64,000 bases of DNA from Paenibacillus mendelii (lineage in GTDB: Bacteria; Bacillota; Bacilli; Paenibacillales; Paenibacillaceae). Every line of letters begins with the position of its first letter. Position 1 is the first letter of the stretch. Of the stretch, positions 37,121 through 44,907 are shown in pieces. Position numbers and translations under genes: made by a program. Location of the stretch: the NCBI RefSeq assembly GCF_024498075.1, contig NZ_JANHOF010000001.1, positions 1,426,001 to 1,490,000 on the forward strand, read 5' to 3'. Under the pieces are notes generated by a model. It saw only the letters and a program-made list of their open reading frames with translations, was not told the DNA's origin and did no database searches.

Positions 37121-38023
37121 CTAGAAAATGCGATAGTTCGCGAGACGATAGGCCAAGTAATAGGAAACGGAAATAAAGGTGAAGGAGACGATCGACTTGA
37201 ACAAGCCAACCGCTGTCGCTACGCCATACTGCGCATCGACCAGCCCGATCCGGTAGACGAACGTATCGATGATATCTCCCGATTCGTATACTTGTGGGCT
37301 GTATAAATTAAACACTTGATCGAAGCCGGCATTCAGTACGTTGCCGATCGCAAGTGTCATCGTCAGCACGATAATGGGCATCATCCCAGGCAGCGTAATA
37401 TGCATCGTCTGCTTCCAGCGCCCCGCTCCATCGACAATTGCAGCTTCGTATAAGGCTGGGTTGATACTGGTTAAAGCGGCTAGATAAACAATCGTGTTGA
37501 AACCGAACTCTTTCCATACATCCGTTATGACGAGCACCGGCCGAAACCAGGAATTGTCCCCTAGAAAATAAATCGATTCAATGCCAAACATACCTAGAAA
37601 TTGGTTCAGAATTCCGCTGGAGGGCGACAGCACGTCGATCAGAATGCCCCCAAGAATAATCCAAGACAGGAAATGAGGTAAATAAATCAAGGTTTGTACG
37701 CCGCGCTTGAATACCTCTTTGCGAACTTCATTGAGCAGAAGCGACACGACAACCGGCACAATAAAACCGATCACGATTTTGAAAACAGCGATGATAATCG
37801 TATTCTTGAGAATCCGCATAGAATCAGGCATATCGAGAACATACCGGAAATTATCGAGACCCGCCCAAGGGGAATCAAAGAGACCGCCTCTAGCCGGCAT
37901 AAACTTCTGGAACGCAATGACGATGCCGATCATGGGACCATAGCTGTAGATGAGAACCAGAATTAGGCCCGGCAGCAGCATGAGATGCAGCGGCCAATTA
38001 GGCGATTTCAGTTTTTGAAGCAT
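37121..38023 (-). CDS. Carbohydrate ABC permease, LplB/YteP type
   Basis: The partner permease, 300 residues, with about six helices and the EAA loop YEAAIVDGAGRWKQTMHITLPGM. The start MLQKLKSPNWPLHLMLLPGLILVLIYSYGPM is typical of the LplB/YteP group. GGGAGGCGG lies upstream of the ATG at 38023. It is 96 bp from the end of the lipoprotein gene and 22 bp before LplC-type. Confidence 0.94.
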   Translation of the reverse strand: MLQKLKSPNWPLHLMLLPGLILVLIYSYGPMIGIVIAFQKFMPARGGLFDSPWAGLDNFRYVLDMPDSMRILKNTIIIAVFKIVIGFIVPVVVSLLLNEVRKEVFKRGVQTLIYLPHFLSWIILGGILIDVLSPSSGILNQFLGMFGIESIYFLGDNSWFRPVLVITDVWKEFGFNTIVYLAALTSINPALYEAAIVDGAGRWKQTMHITLPGMMPIIVLTMTLAIGNVLNAGFDQVFNLYSPQVYESGDIIDTFVYRIGLVDAQYGVATAVGLFKSIVSFTFISVSYYLAYRLANYRIF

Positions 38024-38119
38024 CCTGCCGCCTCCCTGCGATTTCTTCGGATTGTTAGGCCAAGAATGCAAGAGAGGGAAGAGTGTTCCTTCTTCCTCCC
38101 TCTGCATGCTAAGTCATAC

Positions 38120-39847
38120 TTATTTGGCTGCGTACCATGCGTTAACTTCTTCTGTAATCTTGTCTCCGCCGAGCTTCTTCCAATCGGTTACGAACTTGTC
38201 GAAGTTATCGATTGAATCACCCATGATGATCTTCGAGAACACTTCCAGCTCCATCTTCTGCAGTGTAGCATCCTTCTCTACCATGGTCTGAGTCGGCGCA
38301 CCGTAAAACTCACTCATGAGAATGCTGTTATCGTTTACATATTGGTTAATCGTTTTGAACGATCCGTCTATGCCGAATATCCGCTCGTAGCCCCATCCGA
38401 GCTCGGTGCCTTCCTTGCCTGACAAGAAAGCTTCGATTTGGGAGAGATTATCGGTTTCCTCCGGATTCAGCTTCGACTTATCTCCGGACTTGATCGCTTC
38501 GCTAACATGCAGATGAATGTCTAGATTTTTACGTGCCGGCCACGTTTGGAATGGAATATATTTATGCCGTTCATATCCGCCTTTTGTAAAGTGCTCCGCA
38601 TAATTTTCTGGCGTTGTCGTCTCTCCCCAGCCCGTTTCTACGAACAGGTTAATGACTTTGAGCAGCGCCTCCGGATTCTTCGTTTCTTTCAACACAGCGT
38701 AATAAGTGCCTACTGCAAGGCCGACCCGCGGCTGTGCCGGCTTATCGTCTACCGATACGATCGGGTAGGATTGCCACTGTGCATTCTTGTCATTCTTCTT
38801 GTTGTCTACGAGCGGCCAGAGCGGATTAGACATGGTGCCAAAATGGAGCCCGACTCTTCCTGCTGCAGCGAATTCCGCCGCTTTCCCGCCGTCCTTAACG
38901 CCAAACTCCCGATCGATCTGACCTTTCTTATAAAGCTCCTGCAGCTTGGCAAGCGCTTGCTTCATCTCCGGTTGAACGCTTCCGAAAACAAGCTTGCCTG
39001 AGCTGTCCTTGATCCACTGACGCGGATAGGCATGATATCCGTTCAAGAAGCCGTCAATACTGGCATAACCGCCATATAGATCCTTGTTCAGTGAAATACC
39101 GATGGTATCCGGTTTACCGTTACCGTCCGGATCCTGGGTCGTGAACGCTTCGGATATCTTAAACACATCGTCCATCGTTTTCGGCTCCGGCAGGTTCAGC
39201 TTCTTCAGCCAATCGGTACGAATCCATATCATCGCTGCTCCATCCATAGCCGAGCCCGTGTTTGGTATGGCCATCAGCTTACCGTCGAAGGTTGCGGAGG
39301 CTAATGCGTTCGGACCATCCTGATTCATGATTTCTTTCGTGAACGGCGAAGCATATTTCTCGTATACATCGGTTAGATCCATCAACAGATCCGCTTCAAC
39401 CAGCTGCTTCAGCTGTCTGGAATTGACTGGTATGAAGTCCGGCAGATCACCGGAGGCGATCGAAACGTTCATCTTCTGCTCGCCCTGTCCGCCGGGTCCG
39501 TCACCGCTAACGACCCATTTGTTCTTCAGCGTGATGCCCAGCTTCTCTTGCAGCGTACGCGTCCAGGCGTTGTTCTCGATACTTTCGCCTTCGGCATACT
39601 TGTACGTATCATTGACGATACGGACGGTTGATATTTCAATCGGCGGATCATATTTACCAAGCGGATCGATAGGCCCTTCTGTTTTTTCCTCGTTGCCTGT
39701 GCCCCCGCTTCCTTCCGACCCTTGCGTATTTGCGTTCTTGTTGCCGCCCTCTTCCTTCTTCTCACCGGAATTTCCGCAAGCGCTCACAACAACCATCAAC
39801 ATAACAAGCAATACCGTGACCCATGTCCTGCCTCTCATCTTTTTCAT
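38120..39847 (-). CDS. Sugar-binding lipoprotein of an LplA/YtcQ-type ABC importer
   Basis: The extracellular binding protein of the importer, 575 residues, with a lipoprotein signal (VVVSAC, Cys at about residue 25) and a Gly/Asn/Glu linker before the binding domain. The ATG at 39847 is chosen because AGGAGG lies 7 bases upstream and a signal peptide starts there. A longer open frame to 40069 runs through a repeated leader and is rejected. The protein is of the long LplA/YtcQ type (about 500 residues) that bind plant or mucin oligosaccharides; the exact sugar is not known. Confidence 0.93.
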   Translation of the reverse strand: MKKMRGRTWVTVLLVMLMVVVSACGNSGEKKEEGGNKNANTQGSEGSGGTGNEEKTEGPIDPLGKYDPPIEISTVRIVNDTYKYAEGESIENNAWTRTLQEKLGITLKNKWVVSGDGPGGQGEQKMNVSIASGDLPDFIPVNSRQLKQLVEADLLMDLTDVYEKYASPFTKEIMNQDGPNALASATFDGKLMAIPNTGSAMDGAAMIWIRTDWLKKLNLPEPKTMDDVFKISEAFTTQDPDGNGKPDTIGISLNKDLYGGYASIDGFLNGYHAYPRQWIKDSSGKLVFGSVQPEMKQALAKLQELYKKGQIDREFGVKDGGKAAEFAAAGRVGLHFGTMSNPLWPLVDNKKNDKNAQWQSYPIVSVDDKPAQPRVGLAVGTYYAVLKETKNPEALLKVINLFVETGWGETTTPENYAEHFTKGGYERHKYIPFQTWPARKNLDIHLHVSEAIKSGDKSKLNPEETDNLSQIEAFLSGKEGTELGWGYERIFGIDGSFKTINQYVNDNSILMSEFYGAPTQTMVEKDATLQKMELEVFSKIIMGDSIDNFDKFVTDWKKLGGDKITEEVNAWYAAK

Positions 39848-39863
39848 GGACTTCCTCCTAAAA

Positions 39864-40020
39864 GTTTTGTGAAGTGCTGCTTCCTCGAGTTTCTTCGTAA
39901 CAAAACTTGCTTCGGAAGCATTAGCTTCGTTTGGTGAAGTGCCGCCTCCTATGTTACTTCGCAACAAAACTCGCTTCGGAAGCATTAGCTTCGTTTGGTG
40001 GAGCGCTGCTTTGGGAGCTA
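39864..40020 (-). repeat. Interspersed repeat in the lipoprotein-gene leader (64-65 bp period)
   Basis: Units begin at 39864, 39929 and 39993 (the last partial), each containing GCTTCGGAAGCATTAGCTTCG with GAAGC/GCTTC arms, and AACAAAACTTGCTTCGG. The element ends in CAAAACTTTTAGGAGG on the minus strand, giving the ribosome-binding site of the lipoprotein gene, exactly as the leuS leader repeat does. Unit lengths of 65 and 64 bp break any reading frame, so the repeat is more likely non-coding. Confidence 0.85.
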
Positions 40021-40150
40021 TAAACCTTGTTTTGCGGGAGTTTGCAGCTGCTTTGAATCTTCTAACCAAGAGTCTTGCTTCACGTCTAGGATGTAACCGC
40101 TGCCATGTTCGTCAGGAAGCATATTTAGGTTGGTCATCTTGCTTGGCTTA

Positions 40151-40237
40151 AGTATAGATCGAGTCATCCGTGCATGAAATGGAACATCCTTTAGATTCGT
40201 TCTCTTTTGTTTTGTTCTGTTCCATTTATGGATGCAC
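40151..40237 (-). promoter_or_regulatory. Candidate promoter and inverted-repeat operator of the sugar ABC operon
   Basis: On the minus strand a TATACT -10 box (40151-40156) lies 17 bases from a weak -35, TTTCAT (40174-40179). An imperfect inverted repeat (GTGCATGAAATGGAACA at 40170-40186 and TGTTCCATTT plus ATGCAC at 40218-40237) begins at and overlaps the -35. A weak -35 overlapped by a symmetrical site fits activation by the adjacent YesN-type regulator (inference). Confidence 0.45.
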
Positions 40238-40254
40238 TGTAGAAGAAGGTCATT

Positions 40255-41892
40255 TTATATGCCAGCCTGGTCCCGGTATTCTTGCGGTCCGATCCCGGCA
40301 TTCTTGCGGAAGAAGCGGGTGAAGTAACCGGCGTTATCGAAGCCGATCGCTGCCGCCACCTCGTGAATTTTGTATTGGGAGTCCTGAAGCAGCTCCTTGG
40401 CCTTCTCTAACCGGACGCTGATGATATACTCGGATATATTTTGACCCGTCGTCTGTTTATATAGGACGGAGAGATAGGCCGGATTTAGAAAAACGAGCTC
40501 TGCCAAAGCCGTCAGTGACAGATCTCCACTGATTCCTTCGCGGATATACCGGTTTATTCTCTCGACAATCCGCTCGGTTCGCTCATCCTGTACCCCCTGC
40601 TTGAACGTGATCAGACGTTCAGCCACGGTTAGCAAATACTCGACCGCCTGCTCACGGGAGGAATGGCTTTGCACATTCATTAACTGTTCCAGCCGGATTT
40701 CACCGTCCTGCTCCAGTTGTTCCGCCCATCCCCAACGGTTGATCAAGCTAATCAATTGGTTGGCCACCGTATAATACGCCTCCAAGTAACGGGCATACTC
40801 CCCTGTATTGGCGAAGCAAACATGGATTGCCGTACGGGCCTCTTCGGAACGCCCGCTCTCCAGCGCCACATCCAGCTGTTCCCTCAGGCGGGATGGCATC
40901 ATAGCCGCACCGCTGTCGACCTTGCTGAGTCCCCTTCCTGTGAGAAGCATCATATTCTCACCCTTGCCTACGCCAAGCACGAGTTTTTGACGCATCCGAA
41001 AATAGGTGTCGGCGATCTGCTCCCAGCTGACAAAGGCGCGACCGCATATCACCGACACCGGAAGCTGAAGCAGCTGCGTACACGTAGACTGTACCGTTTC
41101 CAGCATCCCCTGAACGAATCTAATCGCGCCAGCCTGATCACTTTCTCCAGCATGGCATCCTCCCCGGTGCTGGGTCTGTATCATGATCATCAGATAGGAG
41201 TCGTCGATAATAACGGACTGGGCGTTCATCTCACCCAGCATTTCCTGCACGATATTCTCTATTGCGAATAGAAGCAGCGGACGATCCGTGCCCGTTATAT
41301 GCTCCGGCCATCGATCCACCCTGGCCAGCACGGGCAGCAGCGGGGCAGACGAGCTGAGGGGACTCTCCATCTCGGCTAGTCTTGATTGAGTCAGGCCCAC
41401 ATGATCAATTCCATGCTGCAGCAGCTGCATGAACCAACCGTTGCGAAGACCTGGAAGCGCCTGTTGAATTCGTGCCTTGGCATGCTGCAAATAACGGTCG
41501 CTCTTCAGCTCTTCCTCCAATGCATCGATCGCGCTTCGAACGCTCCTGAGAATAGGTTCGTCGCCTTCCGTCTTCAGAATATAATCGATACTGCCATCCC
41601 GAAGCGCCTGTTGAATATAGGTCATCTCATTCATTCCGGTAAGGAAAATAACCTTGCAGCGCGGCCATCTTGCTTTAATCTGACGCTGCAGCTGAAGCCC
41701 GTCCATACCCGGCATACGGATATCACTGAGCACAATGTCGATTTTCACCCGATTCAACCACTCGATCGCCTCATTAGCCGAATAAGCCTTATACAAATCG
41801 AGCCCAAGCATTTCGGTCTCCTGCAGCAATTCGAATAAGCCATCGACGGTATACGGCTCATCATCCACGATCAACAATCGGTACATTCGCAT
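40255..41892 (-). CDS. YesN-type response regulator with AraC DNA-binding domain
   Basis: A two-component response regulator of 545 residues: an N-terminal receiver domain with DDEP (acid pocket, residues 10-13) and SDIRMPG (phospho-acceptor Asp about 57), a long middle region and a C-terminal AraC/XylS pair of helix-turn-helix motifs (LSLTALAELVFLNPAYLS and IHEVAAAIGFDNAGYFTRFFRKNAG). It overlaps the end of the kinase gene by 32 bases. Three in-frame ATG codons lie at 41898, 41892 and 41886; I chose 41892 for its distance from GGGAGG. It probably activates the importer downstream. Confidence 0.93.
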   Translation of the reverse strand: MRMYRLLIVDDEPYTVDGLFELLQETEMLGLDLYKAYSANEAIEWLNRVKIDIVLSDIRMPGMDGLQLQRQIKARWPRCKVIFLTGMNEMTYIQQALRDGSIDYILKTEGDEPILRSVRSAIDALEEELKSDRYLQHAKARIQQALPGLRNGWFMQLLQHGIDHVGLTQSRLAEMESPLSSSAPLLPVLARVDRWPEHITGTDRPLLLFAIENIVQEMLGEMNAQSVIIDDSYLMIMIQTQHRGGCHAGESDQAGAIRFVQGMLETVQSTCTQLLQLPVSVICGRAFVSWEQIADTYFRMRQKLVLGVGKGENMMLLTGRGLSKVDSGAAMMPSRLREQLDVALESGRSEEARTAIHVCFANTGEYARYLEAYYTVANQLISLINRWGWAEQLEQDGEIRLEQLMNVQSHSSREQAVEYLLTVAERLITFKQGVQDERTERIVERINRYIREGISGDLSLTALAELVFLNPAYLSVLYKQTTGQNISEYIISVRLEKAKELLQDSQYKIHEVAAAIGFDNAGYFTRFFRKNAGIGPQEYRDQAGI

Positions 41893-43681
41893 TCTCATTT
41901 TCCTCCCAAATCAGCGGCAGCCGAAGCTCCGCCCTCAGTCCTCCGCTCTCACCCTTCGATAAAGACAGACCGCTTTCATGCCCGTATTTGATCTGTATCC
42001 TTCGATGAACATTGATAAGGCCCGTGCTTTCAGCAGATTCTTCTGCCGATAACAGACGCATGCGCAGAGAGTGAAGCTTGCTCTCATCCAGTTCGTCACC
42101 ATTGTCTTCCACGGCAATCACCAGCGTATCGTGCTGCTGCTCGAATGAAACACAGATCCAGCCGTCCTTCAATTTGTTTTCCAACCCGTGATTGTAGGCG
42201 TTCTCAATTAGAGGCTGCAAAATCAGGCGCGGTACCAGCAGCTGCTCCATTCCAGGCGGAAGCTCGCCAAACTCCGTGTGTATGCGGTTGCCGAAGCGGA
42301 ACGCCTGAATTTCCGTGTACGTACGCGCATATTTCACTTCCATCTCCAGCGCCATTTCATCCATGCCGTCACGGGTAATGAATTGAAAATATTCGCCTAA
42401 ATATTTGGTGAACCGAATGATATTGTCATTATCGTGCAGCTTTGCCATCCGGTGGAGAATAAAAAAGCTGTTGTACAAAAAGTGAGGATTGATCTGAGAC
42501 TGCAGCTGTCTCAACTCCGCTAACCGTACACGATACTTATGTTCATAGACTTCGTGAACGAGAACGTTCAACTCCCTTACCATGGCGTTGAAACGGTCGA
42601 ACAGAAACCCGAATTCATCCTTCAACGGATACTGCACAACCAGATTCAGATTGCCCTGCTCCACCTTATTGAAGGAACGAAGCAGTGTATGCATGGGCCG
42701 CTGGATAATGCGGTATATGCTTAAGGCGAAGAAGACAATAATGACTATCGACGACAAGGTCAGCCAGAGCATCCACCACCGGTAATGGCTAAGCGAACCG
42801 AAAATTTCTTCTTCGGGCACAAAGATGGACAAGGTGGAATCCAGCATACTGGAGGATTTGGCTATGACAAGATGCCGTTCTCCATTAATCGTGATCGATT
42901 TCTGAATTTGCCGGTCAGGCGGCATCGCACCTTCTTCACTCTCCTGTTTGGATCCAGTCGATGCCACCAGCTCGGGAACGGCAGCTTCCGCCTCCTCTGA
43001 ACCGTTATTACTCGTAACGGTGTAGGACAGATGATTGCCGGATAATACAGCCGTCTCCCCATTATTCGTAAATGTGCGCATCGCGCTGCGAAGAGCTGGC
43101 TGGGATACCTCAACCGTCAATAGAAAGACGGGCTTGCGTCCTCCCGATGTCGCAGGATCGGGATAGGGGACACTAATGAATAAACGGTCGTTCCAGATTA
43201 CATACGGCGTCTCATATCGGTTGGTCGTCACCGAGAGCGCTTTGAACTGCGCTTCATCGAAAGCAGTGATCGCGTCATCATTGGAGGTCACGCTCCGGTC
43301 CAGCTCCGGTATGAAGGCCGTAACATTGTGTACGAAGCTGCTGGACGTTTTGACCAAATTCAATTTATTCTTCAAGGCTAGAATGGCATCTGTTCGGTCA
43401 ATATCCGACATGATCGCGGTCGAGGTGCTTAATTTCATGAGATCGTCATCATTGACGTATGTTTCAATCAGCTTAATGACCCGCTGTATATCGGATTCGA
43501 TCAAATTAACATAGAGCTCGACCTTGGTGTTCATGGATTGTACGATCTCCGAACGGACCGTCTGCTGTCCGGATTCGTTCATATATAAGTTGAGGGCATA
43601 GAGAGGGGCTAGCACCCCTAGAAAGGTTAGAACGATCTTCATAAAGATGGAGCTGCGAGGCGACTGCGTGAGTAGCTTCAT
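41861..43681 (-). CDS. YesM-type sensor histidine kinase
   Basis: A membrane sensor kinase of 606 residues, with helices near residues 15-32 and about 295-318 flanking an extracellular sensing domain (about 40-290), then a HAMP region, a His_kinase domain with QINPHFLYNSFF (phospho-His) and a HATPase domain with ILQPLIENAYNHGLE and AVEDNGDEL. This is the YesM/LytS-like type that pairs with YesN regulators. A TTG two codons upstream gives the longest frame, but the ATG at 43681 has AGGGG at 8 bases. Confidence 0.94.
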   Translation of the reverse strand: MKLLTQSPRSSIFMKIVLTFLGVLAPLYALNLYMNESGQQTVRSEIVQSMNTKVELYVNLIESDIQRVIKLIETYVNDDDLMKLSTSTAIMSDIDRTDAILALKNKLNLVKTSSSFVHNVTAFIPELDRSVTSNDDAITAFDEAQFKALSVTTNRYETPYVIWNDRLFISVPYPDPATSGGRKPVFLLTVEVSQPALRSAMRTFTNNGETAVLSGNHLSYTVTSNNGSEEAEAAVPELVASTGSKQESEEGAMPPDRQIQKSITINGERHLVIAKSSSMLDSTLSIFVPEEEIFGSLSHYRWWMLWLTLSSIVIIVFFALSIYRIIQRPMHTLLRSFNKVEQGNLNLVVQYPLKDEFGFLFDRFNAMVRELNVLVHEVYEHKYRVRLAELRQLQSQINPHFLYNSFFILHRMAKLHDNDNIIRFTKYLGEYFQFITRDGMDEMALEMEVKYARTYTEIQAFRFGNRIHTEFGELPPGMEQLLVPRLILQPLIENAYNHGLENKLKDGWICVSFEQQHDTLVIAVEDNGDELDESKLHSLRMRLLSAEESAESTGLINVHRRIQIKYGHESGLSLSKGESGGLRAELRLPLIWEENENANVPIVDRG

Positions 43682-43776
43682 TTTCAATTCCCCTTCTGAT
43701 GCAAGAAGACTCTTCCGCCGATGGCAAAAGAGTCCTCTTGTTCATTTCTCTCCAGCATCTCATGGTGTCAGTCGTT

Positions 43777-44610
43777 CTACAAACCTGCTGCTGTATAAAC
43801 CTTGTTGAAGCCTTTTTGGGAGCGCTGTAGCAGACTTTCGGGAGATTCCGCAGAACGGGATGCGGTTAAAATTTCTTGAGCCACGACGCCCTTATAGCCG
43901 ATAGCATGGAGTGCTCTCAGGAATCCTGCTAAGTCGATCACACCCTCACCCGGATAGAGACGTCCGTTATCCAGTACGTCCTCTACAGGCAAATCCGGCG
44001 CGTCATTAATGTGCGCATGAACGATTTGTTCCGGGCGAAGACGCTCGATATCCGCAACTGTCAGCTCGTTCGTGTACCAATGGTAAGCGTCAAACAGCAG
44101 GCCTACATTGCTTTCACCGATGGCGTCGATCCAATCCAACGTCTCGTCCAGCGTCCAGATGAACGGATGCTTCCATTGTGTCCGCAGGTGATGCGGTCCC
44201 ACGAACTCCAAGCCAAGCCGGATTCCGTAAGCGCCTAGAATTTGTGCGCATATGCGCAATCTCTTCGTGGCCACTGTCATGAAATGTGCGGGCTTCATAT
44301 CCGTGGATGGCAGAATATATGTACAGCAGCTCGTGCATCCCAGCGCCGATGCCGCTGCAGCCGATTTAGCCAGCTTCTCCAAGCCTTGGAGGAAAGCTTC
44401 ATCCGTCGTTCTCCATTCAACGGGTAGACCGATTGAACCGATGACGATTCCATGTTTCTGGAGCAGCTCGCGCGCCTGATCCAGGCCGAGACGCTCGACT
44501 AGCGAAAGCGCATCCACATCCACCGCTTGAAAGCCGTATTCCGCTGCGGACTCTATGAGCCGTTCATCACTTTCCATACCGATTCCAGCTTGCGTTAAAC
44601 CTCTGAGCAT
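43777..44610 (-). CDS. Sugar phosphate isomerase/epimerase-like TIM barrel
   Basis: A 277-residue xylose-isomerase-like TIM-barrel protein (AP endonuclease 2 fold). The segments GIRLGLEFVGPHHL, VGLLFDAYHWYTN, IVHAHINDAPD and VVAQEIL carry Glu, Asp, His and Glu residues at the usual metal-binding positions. Substrates of this family include ketoses, inosose and hydroxypyruvate, so the exact reaction cannot be stated. GGAGG lies 7 bases before the ATG at 44610. The open frame goes on into the 114-bp repeats upstream, but that part has no support as coding. It is 95 bp before the kinase and probably co-transcribed with it. Confidence 0.85.
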   Translation of the reverse strand: MLRGLTQAGIGMESDERLIESAAEYGFQAVDVDALSLVERLGLDQARELLQKHGIVIGSIGLPVEWRTTDEAFLQGLEKLAKSAAAASALGCTSCCTYILPSTDMKPAHFMTVATKRLRICAQILGAYGIRLGLEFVGPHHLRTQWKHPFIWTLDETLDWIDAIGESNVGLLFDAYHWYTNELTVADIERLRPEQIVHAHINDAPDLPVEDVLDNGRLYPGEGVIDLAGFLRALHAIGYKGVVAQEILTASRSAESPESLLQRSQKGFNKVYTAAGL

Positions 44611-44907
44611 TACACAACCTCCATATACATAAGTAGTGATATAAACGTTCTGAAATATGAATCCAGGAATACGCGAAAGCCCAAACATTATGCGCACTTG
44701 CTTGACCAAGCCTGCCTCAGCAGATGTGGCGTACAAGCTAACTAGAATATACCTTCCCCTCCCGATACCGTCAAGAAAGAAAAGGTGGAATCTATCACTC
44801 GAATTATAGTTTGTGAGCATGCCTGCAAGGATGATGCTGTTAGCCATGCTAGCTAAAGAATATGCTGCGAAAGAGCCTGTTTGCTTGCTGGCCGGCGATT
44901 CACTCGG

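Noticed and set aside
38120..40069. 649-residue version of the sugar-binding lipoprotein
   Set aside because: The first 74 residues come from the leader repeat; the lipoprotein signal and AGGAGG mark the start at 39847.
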